Counted from the first letter of the stretch, positions 46,738 through 58,170 are shown. The stretch is 61,877 nucleotides of DNA from Anaerolineae bacterium UTCFX1 (GCA_002050275.1 MWTB01000034.1:1-61877); one strand, 5' to 3'. The notes: generated by a model not told the origin, from the letters alone. Program-made: numbers and translations.

Positions 46738-47457
46738 TCACTTAGCATCTTTGTCGCCCCCTGCTGATGCAGTACCAGCCTTCCGCGCCCTCAGCCAACC
46801 GAGCAAGCTAATGCTGACGACGCGTTCAGTGCCGGCAAATATTTTTTGAATATTGGGGCGTAACGCCCAAATTAAAATAAGTTCAGCGATCAAGCCATAC
46901 AGCACATATGCCCACGGCGTCAGGTTCATCGAAGCGCGCACGGCAAAGAGGATCGTAACCGCCAAGCCTACAGTTAACGTTGTAACAGAAGCCATCCCGA
47001 TCGTAAAGAACACCAGCGCGCCGATAAGAAATACAAATGGGAACGCCCAAACCCACAACCCCACTGCGCCGCCCAGCGCTGCCGCGCCGCCCGCGCCGCC
47101 GCGAAAGCGCAAGCGCCCATTTTCGTTCCGTTCCGCCAGGAAGATAGAATAGTTGTGCCCAATGATCGCGGCAAGACCCGCCAACACGGGAACAATGCCG
47201 ATATCCGAACTTATCGCCCTTGCACTTATCTCTCTTGCGATCCACACTGCAACTGCCGCTTTGGCAATATCAAGCAATGCAGTGGCAAGCCCAACGCCGA
47301 ACCCTGCCGCGCGGAAGGCGTTCGTTCCGCCGGTGCGTCCGCTTTCTACATTACGCAAGTCTTTGCCGGTAGCAACTTTTACGATTAGTAAACCCACCGG
47401 AATGGAGCCCATCAGATAGCCAATGAGCGTCGCGACGACCGCGAATAGAATTTGCAT
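46738..47457 (-). CDS. plsY: PlsY-like glycerol-3-phosphate acyltransferase
   Basis: A 239-residue membrane protein of about six to seven helices. PlsY motifs are clear: GSIPVGLLIVK, SGRTGGTNAFRAAG and GHNYSIFL. The third motif, usually GGKGVAT, reads RGGAGGAAALGG: the Lys is Ala, and about eight extra residues precede it. PlsY adds an acyl chain from acyl-phosphate to glycerol-3-phosphate, the first step of phospholipid synthesis. A TTGACA box lies upstream and GGAGGA precedes the ATG. Activity with the altered motif is uncertain. Confidence 0.82.
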   Translation of the reverse strand: MQILFAVVATLIGYLMGSIPVGLLIVKVATGKDLRNVESGRTGGTNAFRAAGFGVGLATALLDIAKAAVAVWIAREISARAISSDIGIVPVLAGLAAIIGHNYSIFLAERNENGRLRFRGGAGGAAALGGAVGLWVWAFPFVFLIGALVFFTIGMASVTTLTVGLAVTILFAVRASMNLTPWAYVLYGLIAELILIWALRPNIQKIFAGTERVVSISLLGWLRARKAGTASAGGDKDAK

Positions 47458-47526
47458 TTTATTCCTCCAACGAATAGTCTATGCATACAAAACACTTAAT
47501 TGTCAAGCAAGTTCCTCTATTCTACA

Positions 47527-48336
47527 TTATCGCACAATAAGCGCGAGTCCCCAACATATTGCGACGACAATAAGCGGCTCAAGCATAGCGCGGCGAATGG
47601 ACGCGTCTTCATTCATATTGACGGCGAAATTCGTCAGCCCATAAAGCGGACCGACCAGCATCAGCCCAAACTGAACGGCGGAGAGCGGTAAATAGTGCAA
47701 GCCCGCTGCAAGTTGCGCACAAACGAACGCGGCGCCGAACGACCAAGCGTATTCCCAGCGGTTAAACTGCAGCCGAAAGATGCGCAACCCGGCAAACCCA
47801 GCGGACACGAACAGCTCAGGAAGCATAAGATACAAGCGCAGGTCGCCGTATCTCAATGCCGCGGCAAGAATGAAGAAAAGCGTATATGAGATCGCGGTCA
47901 ACCCTGCCAGCGAAAGGTCGTAATAAGGCGCGCCGGTATCCACAACAATGTATTCAGCAAGAAAGACCAGCGATAGAAAAACACCGCTCACGACAAAGCC
48001 GAGCCGCCAAGCCGCTCCGCTAGGCAGGAGCGCGAGGAAAATACTCACAACGAACGTGGTCAAGGTTGGGAGAATCCACCATTGAAGCGTCGGTCTATCG
48101 CCTAACAGCGGATGTCCGCGCAACAACCAATCCATACCAGTGGCGGCTAAGCCCGCCGTAAGCAAACTCGTCGCTGCGACGAGGTTAAACGGCAACGAGA
48201 GAAGGAAGCCCGGCAGTTGTATTTCAAGGCTCAAGCCAGAGATGCGCGCCACGCGCGTTAACGCCAAAACCAGCAACACGGTAGAGGTAAGCACACCGAT
48301 GCGATTTACGTCAGGGAAATGGGCTCGCGCATTCAC
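47527..48336 (-). CDS. Polytopic membrane protein, unknown function
   Basis: A 269-residue protein with about eight to nine membrane helices and short loops. I do not recognise a family motif. Hydrophobic segments are continuous from residue 12 to the C-terminus (LLEPLIVVAICWGLALIVR). The start is a GTG at 48336: TAAAAT (48343-48348) ends 6 bases before it with TTGCCG 18 bases further up, so the transcript may be leaderless. It is divergent from the next membrane protein gene. Confidence 0.75.
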   Translation of the reverse strand: MNARAHFPDVNRIGVLTSTVLLVLALTRVARISGLSLEIQLPGFLLSLPFNLVAATSLLTAGLAATGMDWLLRGHPLLGDRPTLQWWILPTLTTFVVSIFLALLPSGAAWRLGFVVSGVFLSLVFLAEYIVVDTGAPYYDLSLAGLTAISYTLFFILAAALRYGDLRLYLMLPELFVSAGFAGLRIFRLQFNRWEYAWSFGAAFVCAQLAAGLHYLPLSAVQFGLMLVGPLYGLTNFAVNMNEDASIRRAMLEPLIVVAICWGLALIVR

Positions 48337-48402
48337 CGTTTCATTTTAACCCCTTCAAGAGCGGCGCGGCAAGTCAAATCGGTATGGTAGAATCAAGCGC
48401 TT

Positions 48403-49404
48403 ATGAACATCGAGAAGATAAAACAAACGCCGCCACCAGGCGTGATGGGGTCGTTGCGCGTAGGATTCGACATTGTGTCTTCGCACATTTGGTTAATCCT
48501 TCCGCCGATCCTGTTCGATCTGTTCCTCTGGCTAGGAACGCGATTGAGCGCCGGCAAGTTATACGCGGCAACAGTCGCCGAAATGATCGCTTTCCTCAAA
48601 AGCCGTCCAGTCCCAGTAGACCAGATACAGATTCTGCTCGACTCAATAAATAGTTTCAATCGTTTCAATTGGTTGAGCGCCCTTCGCACATTCCCCATCG
48701 GCATTCCCAGCCTTGAAGCGTTCGCTCTACCAGCGACGGGTTCGCCGGCGCTCACGCCGTTCGGTCTACGCAACGCGATTGAGATCGAGTCATCTTTGGG
48801 ATTGCTCGGTTGGACAACACTGCTCGTCTTCATCGGTTGGGTTGGCGGGGGCGTCTACTTTCGCTGGGTCTCAATGACCGTCCTCGGCGAATCGAACGCC
48901 AACATCACATTTGCCCGTGCGGTTTTCCAAAGCGTCGTTCTATCTCTGCTATGGGCGTTCTGCCTCATAGTTATTCTGACGCCGACTATCATACTTGTGG
49001 GTCTCGTCAGTTACATTAGCGCCGCGCTGGCAAACGGCTTACTCTTCTTCATTGCGATTCTCGCCTACTGGTTAATTGTGCCGTTCTTCTTCATGCCGCA
49101 TGGCATCTTCGCGCAACGGCAGAACGCGCTCTATTCGCTATATTCCAGCCTGCGCCTCACGCGCTTCACCCTCCCTTCCAGCGGACTATTCGTCTTCACG
49201 TCTATCCTGCTGTCTAAAGGGTTGAGTCTGCTTTGGAGCGTGCCAGAAAGCGACTCATGGATGAGGCTTGTGGGCATTTCGGGGCATGCGTTCATCAGCG
49301 CCACAATTCTGGCGGCAAGTTTTGTTTATTATCGAGATATGAACGCCTGGCTGCAAAATTTCCTCGACCAGCTTCGGCCGCAACCCAGCGCGCCAATAAA
49401 TTAA
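48403..49404 (+). CDS. Membrane protein, unknown function
   Basis: A 333-residue protein with about six membrane helices. The first follows a short polar N-terminus (about 25-45), an external loop of about 90 residues lies between helices 1 and 2, and the last helix ends near residue 310. No catalytic motif is visible. The pattern of a cytoplasmic RWVSMTVLGE segment after helix 2 resembles DUF-type membrane proteins with unknown role. TAGAAT (48388-48393) lies 9 bases before the ATG, consistent with a very short leader. Confidence 0.75.
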   Translation: MNIEKIKQTPPPGVMGSLRVGFDIVSSHIWLILPPILFDLFLWLGTRLSAGKLYAATVAEMIAFLKSRPVPVDQIQILLDSINSFNRFNWLSALRTFPIGIPSLEAFALPATGSPALTPFGLRNAIEIESSLGLLGWTTLLVFIGWVGGGVYFRWVSMTVLGESNANITFARAVFQSVVLSLLWAFCLIVILTPTIILVGLVSYISAALANGLLFFIAILAYWLIVPFFFMPHGIFAQRQNALYSLYSSLRLTRFTLPSSGLFVFTSILLSKGLSLLWSVPESDSWMRLVGISGHAFISATILAASFVYYRDMNAWLQNFLDQLRPQPSAPIN

Positions 49405-49522
49405 CTGCGTCGGCAAGCGCCGCGCATCGCAAGGTGATCGCTTAAAAGTTTCACATCTTTCGCTTATTTCCCAACTCAATTCAAAGAGAATGCGCGCGTA
49501 TTTTAAGCGCGATTCGGGTTAA

Positions 49523-51469
<1,947 letters not shown>

Positions 51470-51483
51470 TCCACTGTTTACAG

Positions 51484-51517
51484 AGAAGGGCGCCGCGTAT
51501 GGCGCCTTTCTTCTTTG
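51484..51517 (+). terminator. Terminator after gyrB
   Basis: A 9-bp stem with one G-U pair (51486-51494 with 51501-51509, loop of 6) is followed by CTTCTTTG. It lies 17 bases after the gyrB stop. Confidence 0.8.
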
Positions 51518-51572
51518 TTATGAAAGTACAATAGATTCATACGAGAGGTAGAGTAAAATTCCATCTACGCCT

Positions 51573-54500
51573 ATGAACCAACGCCCACAGGTCAGCGCGA
51601 TCTTCAGCCGAATTTTAGAATTGACGATCCTGCTTTATCAAGCGCTCGCGATAGCAATCTTCGGGATCTCGATCTATTTAGGGTCGCAATGGTTAAAGCA
51701 ACCATTCCCCGGCGGTTTCTTCGAGCATACCATGGCGCTAAGCGATGCCAACTCCGCTACCGGCGAATCTTGGGAATTGTATCGCCAAGGCTTCAAGCCG
51801 GGCGATCAGCTTCTAGCGGTTAATGGAACGCCGGTTGCCAGTGCAGCCGATCTCAAACAGACTCTCGCGCCATTGCACATAGGGGAAACAATCACGCTTC
51901 AAATCAACAAGCGCGATCAAAGTTTGGCAACGACCGAAGTCACGCTGATCCCTTTTTCCGCCGAAGATCGCCTCGCATTCTTCGTCATACCGTTCCTTAT
52001 CAGCGCTGCATTTCTGCTGGTCAGTCTGTGGATCTTCGGATTCCGCCGCACCGAACCCGCCGGGCGCGCCTTCACCCTGCTCGCCACTTCGTTTGGAATC
52101 GCAACAGGGGCGCTATTCAACTTATACACGACTCATCAATTCACCTATGCATGGACGTTCGCTCTAACGGCGATCGTCGGCGCACTGATCAATCTAACGC
52201 TTGTATTTCCACAAGAAGCGCGCATCGTAATTCGCCGCCCTTATCTACGTTATGTGGGATACCTCATCACACTCGCCCTAACCCTAAACGCCTTTAGAAC
52301 ATTATTCAACTTCAAGCATCCCACAGATTATATCTATGCCTGGCAATGGATCTACGTCGCTATCGGCTTATCCGCAATTTTCTACTTGGGCATCCTCGGC
52401 TATCGCGCATTCCGCTCGCCTTCTCCAATCGTCAAAAATCAAGCGCGCACGATTCTAACGGGTTCCTTACTTGCCTTTGCGCCGATAGTCGTTTGGTTTC
52501 TTCTCAGCCCGCTTCAAATTGCGGCGTTCAACCCCTACATATTGCTGTTTCTAATTGCCTTTCCTCTCGTCAACGGCATCGTCATTTTACGTTATCGTCT
52601 CATCCGCACAGACTACTGGTTGCGGCAGGGAATCGTCTATTCTCTTCTGATCGCGTTCGTCGTCATGACTTACGGCTTGCTCGTCAGCGGGCTAGGGTTA
52701 ATCTCTGCAAGCGCCAGCGCCTCAAAGAACCCTTTCCTTATTGGCGCGCTTATCTTCTTCATTGCAATACTTCTCGACCCTCTACGCAAGCGCTTGCAAA
52801 CCCTTGTAAATCGTTCCTTCTTCCGCGGCTCGCACGCCCACGAAGAGCAGTTAAAAATCTTCAGCCACGATCTCACCAACGCTCTGAGCATGGACGCTGT
52901 CAGCGGCGCATTAAGGCGGCAGATCTTCAATGGCCTCGCGCCCGAACAGGTTCATATCTACGCGTACGACGCATTAAGCGACCAATATGCGGCTTTACCC
53001 GACTCTGACGGACGACCTAGCAGCGATATTTACTTCGCATCGAACAGCCCTATCGTCCGCTATTTTCAACAGGAAAAGATTCCCCTCTACCTAGACGCCA
53101 TCAACCCGCCCGCTATTTTCCAAACCGAAGAGGCGCGCCTCTCGCTGCTCGCCGCTCGTCTCTTCGTCGCGCTGCCCGGGGAAGAAAAACCCATCGGTTG
53201 GATAGCGCTCAGCGCACAACGATCGGGCGAAGCCTATACGCCGCACGATCTTGAATTCCTCGAACAACTCGCCAATCAATCCTCCATCGCTATCTCTCGT
53301 GTGCAAACCGTGCTGAACCTTGAACGCCGCGTACAAGAGATGAACGCGCTGACGCGCGTTTCGCAAGGCGTGAACATCACTCTCACGTTCGACGACGTGT
53401 TGGAATTGATCTTCGCGCAAGCCTCGCAGATCATTCCATCCACGCACTTCCACATCACGCTTTACAACAAAACCGCAAACTACTTCTACTTCGGCTTCTG
53501 CGTAGACGATCGCGAACGCATCGCCAGTCGAGAAAATAAACCGTTCCCCGCCCGCTTTGGGCTTGGGCAAGAAATCATTCGCACCGGGCGAACCCTCTTA
53601 ACGCAAGATTATCTCCGCGAATGCCAAACACACAACGCCACGCCCGCATCGCCGGGCATATACGCATGGATGGGCGTGCCGCTCAACACCGGCGCGGAGA
53701 CCATCGGCGCATTAAGCGTTGGCAGTCACAACGCCTCGGTCGCTTATACTCGCGTTCAACTCGACCTACTGCAAGCCATCGCCGATCAAACCGTCGGAGC
53801 CATCGTTAAAGCGCGTCTGTTAGAAGAAACGCAGCAGCGCGCCTCCCAACTCGCCGCCTTGAACGAAGTTACGCGGCAACTGACCTCCACGCTTGAGCAA
53901 GAAACCCTGCTTCAATACATCTTGGAAAACGCCGTCAACATCTTAAACTGCGAAGCGGGGACGTTATTCCTCATGGACGACCAAACCGGCGAACTGGAAT
54001 TCCGCGTCACAATCGGACCCGTCGCCGGCAACCTGCTTGGGCAACGCATTCCCATCGGTCGCGGAATCGTCGGTCGCGCCGTGCAAACCCGTGCGCCGAT
54101 CATCGAGAATGACGCGCAACACTCCGCCATGCGCTTCGACTCTACCGACAAGCAGACCGGCTTCATCTCGCGCTCCCTGCTCGCCGCGCCCATGCTCATC
54201 AAAGATCGCGTATTGGGCGTTATCGAAGTGATCAATCGAAAAGACGAACTGCCGTTCGCTGCAGACGACCAAGACCTCCTAACTGCCTTCGCCGGTCAAG
54301 CCGCGGTTACCATTGAAAACGCACGTTTGATCGCCCTCACCGATCAAGAACTGTCCGATCGCGTGGAAGAACTTTCAGCAATGGGGCGAATCGTGCGCGA
54401 ACTCAACGCCAGTCTCGACGTAGATCGCGCTATGCGCATCACACTCGAATGGGCGTTGCGCGAATCGGGCGCGGAAGCCGGGCTGATCGGCATGTTCGAG

Positions 54501-55571
54501 AAAAGCGACCTGCACATTATGGCGCAAGAAGGTTACGAAGACCTGCTCGCCAACGTCGCTAAAGTCAACGATGCACTGGCGTTCCCTGCAATCAAATCTG
54601 CGATCGAGAGCGGGCAGCCCAATCAAGTCTCTCTGCTGGACGACGAAAATAAAAGCATCTTACCGGGCGCGCACATGCAGTTCATCGTCCCCATCCGCCG
54701 CGAAGCGAACGCCATCGGCTTAATCCTGCTCGAATCGATGAGCGACTCGCAAGGCAATTTGGGCTTCCTCAACCGCCTCAGCGACAACGCCGCTATCGCC
54801 ATTTACAACGCGCAACTATACGATGAAGTGCAGAAAGCCAACAGCGCCAAGAGCGAATTCGTTTCGCTCGTAGCGCACGAATTAAAAAACCCCATGACGT
54901 CCATCAAAGGCTATTCCGAATTGCTCGCCTCCGGCGCCGTCGGGCAGATTAATGAAATGCAGACGAACTTCCTCGGCACGATCCGCGCAAACGTCGAACG
55001 CATGTCCGCCCTTGTATCCGACCTCAACGATCAAGCAAAGATCGAAGCCGGGCGCTTGCGTTTAGATTTCAATGTAGTAGATCTATCCGAGGTCGCAGAC
55101 GAGGTTATCCGTTCGACAAAACGACAGGTGGAAGAGAAACACCAAGAGATCGAACTCGACCTGCCGCAAGAACTGCCCAAAGTCTGGGCGGATCGCCTGC
55201 GCGTTGTGCAGGCGCTCACCAACTTGGTAAGCAACGCGAACAAATACACGTCAGAGGGCGGAACGATTTATATCGGCGCGGCAAGAGCGGAGAATCAATG
55301 GGACCCCGAAGGCACGCAAGAAGTGGCGCACATTTGGGTGCGCGATAACGGTATCGGCATCAGCGCAGAAGATCAAATCAAGATCTTTACAAAGTTCTTC
55401 CGTTCCGACGATATGAAAGCGCGCGAATCGCCCGGTACAGGTTTGGGGCTAAATATCACCAAAAGCCTGATCGAAATGCAAGGCGGACAAATCTGGTTCG
55501 AAAGTGAATTTAGAAAGGGAACGACGTTCCACTTTACGATTCCCATCGCAGAAGGAGTTTCGCAACCATGA
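51573..55571 (+). CDS. Large membrane sensor histidine kinase with PDZ and multiple GAF domains
   Basis: A 1332-residue kinase. One N-terminal helix is followed by an external PDZ-like domain (about 65-125: GFKPGDQLLAVNGTPV), then about seven to eight membrane helices (about 130-420). The cytoplasmic part has about four GAF domains between residues 430 and 1080, joined by coiled coils. A HisKA domain has the phospho-accepting H1102 (VAHELKNPMTS), and a HATPase domain has NLVSNANKY, DNGIGIS and GTGLGLNI. All kinase boxes look intact. No receiver domain is attached. The FIST gene overlaps its stop (ATGA). Confidence 0.93.
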   Translation: MNQRPQVSAIFSRILELTILLYQALAIAIFGISIYLGSQWLKQPFPGGFFEHTMALSDANSATGESWELYRQGFKPGDQLLAVNGTPVASAADLKQTLAPLHIGETITLQINKRDQSLATTEVTLIPFSAEDRLAFFVIPFLISAAFLLVSLWIFGFRRTEPAGRAFTLLATSFGIATGALFNLYTTHQFTYAWTFALTAIVGALINLTLVFPQEARIVIRRPYLRYVGYLITLALTLNAFRTLFNFKHPTDYIYAWQWIYVAIGLSAIFYLGILGYRAFRSPSPIVKNQARTILTGSLLAFAPIVVWFLLSPLQIAAFNPYILLFLIAFPLVNGIVILRYRLIRTDYWLRQGIVYSLLIAFVVMTYGLLVSGLGLISASASASKNPFLIGALIFFIAILLDPLRKRLQTLVNRSFFRGSHAHEEQLKIFSHDLTNALSMDAVSGALRRQIFNGLAPEQVHIYAYDALSDQYAALPDSDGRPSSDIYFASNSPIVRYFQQEKIPLYLDAINPPAIFQTEEARLSLLAARLFVALPGEEKPIGWIALSAQRSGEAYTPHDLEFLEQLANQSSIAISRVQTVLNLERRVQEMNALTRVSQGVNITLTFDDVLELIFAQASQIIPSTHFHITLYNKTANYFYFGFCVDDRERIASRENKPFPARFGLGQEIIRTGRTLLTQDYLRECQTHNATPASPGIYAWMGVPLNTGAETIGALSVGSHNASVAYTRVQLDLLQAIADQTVGAIVKARLLEETQQRASQLAALNEVTRQLTSTLEQETLLQYILENAVNILNCEAGTLFLMDDQTGELEFRVTIGPVAGNLLGQRIPIGRGIVGRAVQTRAPIIENDAQHSAMRFDSTDKQTGFISRSLLAAPMLIKDRVLGVIEVINRKDELPFAADDQDLLTAFAGQAAVTIENARLIALTDQELSDRVEELSAMGRIVRELNASLDVDRAMRITLEWALRESGAEAGLIGMFEKSDLHIMAQEGYEDLLANVAKVNDALAFPAIKSAIESGQPNQVSLLDDENKSILPGAHMQFIVPIRREANAIGLILLESMSDSQGNLGFLNRLSDNAAIAIYNAQLYDEVQKANSAKSEFVSLVAHELKNPMTSIKGYSELLASGAVGQINEMQTNFLGTIRANVERMSALVSDLNDQAKIEAGRLRLDFNVVDLSEVADEVIRSTKRQVEEKHQEIELDLPQELPKVWADRLRVVQALTNLVSNANKYTSEGGTIYIGAARAENQWDPEGTQEVAHIWVRDNGIGISAEDQIKIFTKFFRSDDMKARESPGTGLGLNITKSLIEMQGGQIWFESEFRKGTTFHFTIPIAEGVSQP

Positions 55572-56731
55572 CTCTTCATGCCGCATATGGACAAGCGCAC
55601 GCGCTGAATGGACGCGAAGCCGGGCTGCAAGCCACTCACCAAGCCTTAAATCAGCTAGGACCCGTCACGCCCAACTTCGGAATTATTATCGCTTCCCATC
55701 ATTATCAAGCGCGAGAGATCGTCAGCGGCGTTTCGGGATTGCTAGGCGAGACCCCGTTTATCGGCATCAGCAGCCCCAGCGGATTAACCTCCGAGGGCGC
55801 GCACCCGAATTCCGTCATAGTCGTTTTGTTCGCCGGGGATATTCAAGCGGAGACTCATTGGATGCCCGGCTTCGCTCAAAGCGGGCGCGCGACAGGCGCG
55901 AAACTTCTGCAAACCGCCGCTGAACGCAGTGAAAATCGCGCCTTGCTTTTCTTTGCAGACGGATTCACCGGCGATGCAGACCAATTATGCAATGCGCTTG
56001 CAGGTTTCAATATGCCTCTCATCGGCGCGCTTTCTTGCGGAGATTTACACACGGGCTATTCTTACCAGTTAGCAGGTCCGCAGACCGGGTCAGGCGCGCT
56101 CACCGCAGCCTTTCTGCGCGGCAACTTCCGCACCGGTATCGGCGCGGCACACGGTTGGAATTCAGTCGGAAGTCAGTTCCGCGTCACACGTTCGCGCGGA
56201 TTCTGGATTCGCACGTTAGACGGCAGACCCGCCTCCGAAGCCTATGCGCAGTTATTTGGCTATCCCGCGCGCGAATGGGCATTCCCGCCGCTCAATCACC
56301 TCGCACGACTCTATCCGCTTGGAGTGGAACAGGGCGACCAGTTGGCGATTCGCTCACCTATCCGCGTCGAAGCGGACGGCAGTTTCCGCTTAAATGTGCC
56401 TGTGCGCGACGGCGTAGACGCTTTCCTGCTCGTCGGCAGCCGCGCTTCTTGCGAAGCCGCGGCGCAATCCGCCGTGCAACAAGCGTTAAAAGCGCTCGAT
56501 GGCGCAAAACCAGTTTTTGTTCTCGCTTTTGTTGACCTCGCATGGGAAATGTTGCTTAAGGCGCACCCCGGCGCCGAAATCGCCGCCATGCGCGAAATTC
56601 TCGGCCCTGACGTGCCAATTGCAGGCGGCTATTCGCTCGGGCAGATCGCCTCAAAGCCCAACGCTCATACGCCGCAACTGTTAAACCAGCACATCATTGT
56701 CGTCGCTTTTGGCGATCCGCAAGAAAGCTAA
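55568..56731 (+). CDS. FIST-domain sensory protein
   Basis: A 387-residue soluble protein with an N-terminal FIST domain (about 25-220) and a FIST_C domain (about 225-370). Markers include FIGISSPSGLTSEGAH, GALSCGDLHTGY, and near the C-terminus AGGYSLGQIA. FIST proteins are thought to bind small ligands such as amino acids and are often linked to signal-transduction enzymes. The ATG overlaps the kinase stop codon, so it is very probably a partner or input module of that kinase. Confidence 0.92.
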   Translation: MTLHAAYGQAHALNGREAGLQATHQALNQLGPVTPNFGIIIASHHYQAREIVSGVSGLLGETPFIGISSPSGLTSEGAHPNSVIVVLFAGDIQAETHWMPGFAQSGRATGAKLLQTAAERSENRALLFFADGFTGDADQLCNALAGFNMPLIGALSCGDLHTGYSYQLAGPQTGSGALTAAFLRGNFRTGIGAAHGWNSVGSQFRVTRSRGFWIRTLDGRPASEAYAQLFGYPAREWAFPPLNHLARLYPLGVEQGDQLAIRSPIRVEADGSFRLNVPVRDGVDAFLLVGSRASCEAAAQSAVQQALKALDGAKPVFVLAFVDLAWEMLLKAHPGAEIAAMREILGPDVPIAGGYSLGQIASKPNAHTPQLLNQHIIVVAFGDPQES

Positions 56732-56738
56732 CCCCTAC

Positions 56739-56767
56739 TTGTCGCACCGCCCCTAACATGATACACT
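56739..56767 (+). promoter_or_regulatory. Promoter of the leader ORF and Roadblock/Y1 gene
   Basis: TTGTCG (56739-56744), 17 bases, TACACT (56762-56767). Transcription would start near 56774, about four bases before the ATG of a 38-codon ORF. Confidence 0.7.
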
Positions 56768-56777
56768 TTTATCGGTT

Positions 56778-56894
56778 ATGTCAGAAACTTACAATGCCCA
56801 AGCCAATTTCATATCAACATTGTTCTATTGTTTGAAACGTTCCGCCCGTGAACGCTTCTACACAAACCATGACATTTGTTCAAATTTATCGTAA
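56778..56894 (+). CDS. Small leader ORF, 38 residues
   Basis: A short frame beginning MSETYNAQANFISTLFYCLK and ending in TAA at 56892-56894, exactly against the ATG of the next gene at 56895. That gene has no Shine-Dalgarno sequence of its own, so translation could depend on ribosomes ending this ORF. It starts about four bases after the predicted transcript start. No known family. It may be a leader peptide or may simply be a chance frame; the perfect junction and promoter placement favour the former. Confidence 0.45.
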   Translation: MSETYNAQANFISTLFYCLKRSARERFYTNHDICSNLS

Positions 56895-58169
56895 ATGATC
56901 AACCAAAGCGCCGCATCCGCCTCTCAACCAATGCCTTCTATACAAGCCGGCGAAAGCGCACCGGCATGGTTGCAAGACGCGACCAAAGCGGCGCAACGCC
57001 TCACCCGCCTGACGCTTGAATCAGCCGCGCAAGCCGCGCTTATTACCCGCAACGACAAACTCTGGGCGTACGCCGGCGGCCTGGAACAAAACGCCGCCAA
57101 TGAGATCGCGATTACAGTTACGCGCCATTGGGATGGACAAAAAGAAAGCGACCTGCTCCGCTTCATTCGGCTCGAAACAACCAAAGCAGAGCACATGCTC
57201 TACGCTACCCGTCTCGCCGATAATTTCGTCTTGGCGATGGTTTTCGACGCAGAAACTCCCTTCAGCGCCATCCGCTCACAAGCTGGCAAATTAGCCGACT
57301 CGCTGTCCTTTTCCGAGACAGAAGACGCGCCGCCATCAAACTCAATTTCCTCGCAGTTCGATCGCAAAGCGTACGAATCGTCCATTTCCACAATAACCGA
57401 CGACGCCGACGAAGAGGTTCCCTCTATTGCGGATATTCTTTTGGACGTTCCGCCGCCTATTCCCGATTTAAACGCCTCGCCTCTCCTAACAAACGACATC
57501 GAGGCGCGCTCGCCTATGCACCCTATCAGCCGCGAGAGCTCGCCCGCCATCCATATGGGCGAATTACTTTCTTCAAGGCGCGACGACCTCGAAGAAACAG
57601 CAGAGCGAGCCGTTCAAGATTTTGACACGACCATGCCGTCGAAACCGCATCCGCGCCCCGAAACGCCGATTCGCAGACCCGCGCCAGGCGAATTGGACGA
57701 AACTCGCCCACACTCGATCACCGAGGTGGCAAATCGCGTCATGCTGGAGCCGATCTCGCCCGGCTTATATAATTTGACGTACGCATGCCTGCTCGTACCG
57801 CGCTTCAGTTCCCATTACTTAACCGGTGATATTTCGGACCGGCTCTCGGAATGGTTGCCGCAAATTTGCATTGCGTTCGGCTGGCGTTTGGAGTATCTGG
57901 CTGTGCGCCCGGAATATGCGCAATGGGTGGCAAACGTTCCGCCCTCAACGTCGCCAGGCTATCTTATGCGCATCATGCGTCAGCAAACTTCTGAAAAGAT
58001 ATTCACTGAATTTCCGCGTTTGAAGAAGGAAAATCCTTCCGGCGACTTTTGGGCGCCGGGCTATCTCATCATGGGCGGCGCTCAGCCGCATCCGCCGCAG
58101 TTGGTAAAGAATTACATCAAAGAGACGCGCGCGCGACAGGGGCATTCGGACCCGCTAAGGAAGCAATAA
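56895..58169 (+). CDS. Roadblock/LC7-like domain fused to an inactivated IS200-type (Y1) transposase domain
   Basis: A 424-residue fusion. Residues about 25-135 resemble a Roadblock/LC7 domain (AALITRNDKLWAYAGG, NFVLAMVFDAETPFSAIR). A disordered acidic and proline-rich linker covers about 140-280. Residues about 290-420 follow the Y1/IS200 TnpA fold from the first strand (YACLLVPRF) to WAPGYLIMGG and NYIKETRARQ. The HUH metal motif, DHxH in active enzymes, is EYAQ (340-343), while the catalytic Tyr survives (Y407). The domain should bind but not cut DNA hairpins. There is no transposon end nearby, so this is a domesticated gene. Confidence 0.78.
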   Translation: MINQSAASASQPMPSIQAGESAPAWLQDATKAAQRLTRLTLESAAQAALITRNDKLWAYAGGLEQNAANEIAITVTRHWDGQKESDLLRFIRLETTKAEHMLYATRLADNFVLAMVFDAETPFSAIRSQAGKLADSLSFSETEDAPPSNSISSQFDRKAYESSISTITDDADEEVPSIADILLDVPPPIPDLNASPLLTNDIEARSPMHPISRESSPAIHMGELLSSRRDDLEETAERAVQDFDTTMPSKPHPRPETPIRRPAPGELDETRPHSITEVANRVMLEPISPGLYNLTYACLLVPRFSSHYLTGDISDRLSEWLPQICIAFGWRLEYLAVRPEYAQWVANVPPSTSPGYLMRIMRQQTSEKIFTEFPRLKKENPSGDFWAPGYLIMGGAQPHPPQLVKNYIKETRARQGHSDPLRKQ

Positions 58170-58170
58170 A

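Noticed and set aside
56895..58169. Active IS200/IS605 insertion sequence
   Set aside because: The HUH motif is missing, the protein has a long N-terminal extension, and no subterminal hairpins or TnpB gene are adjacent.
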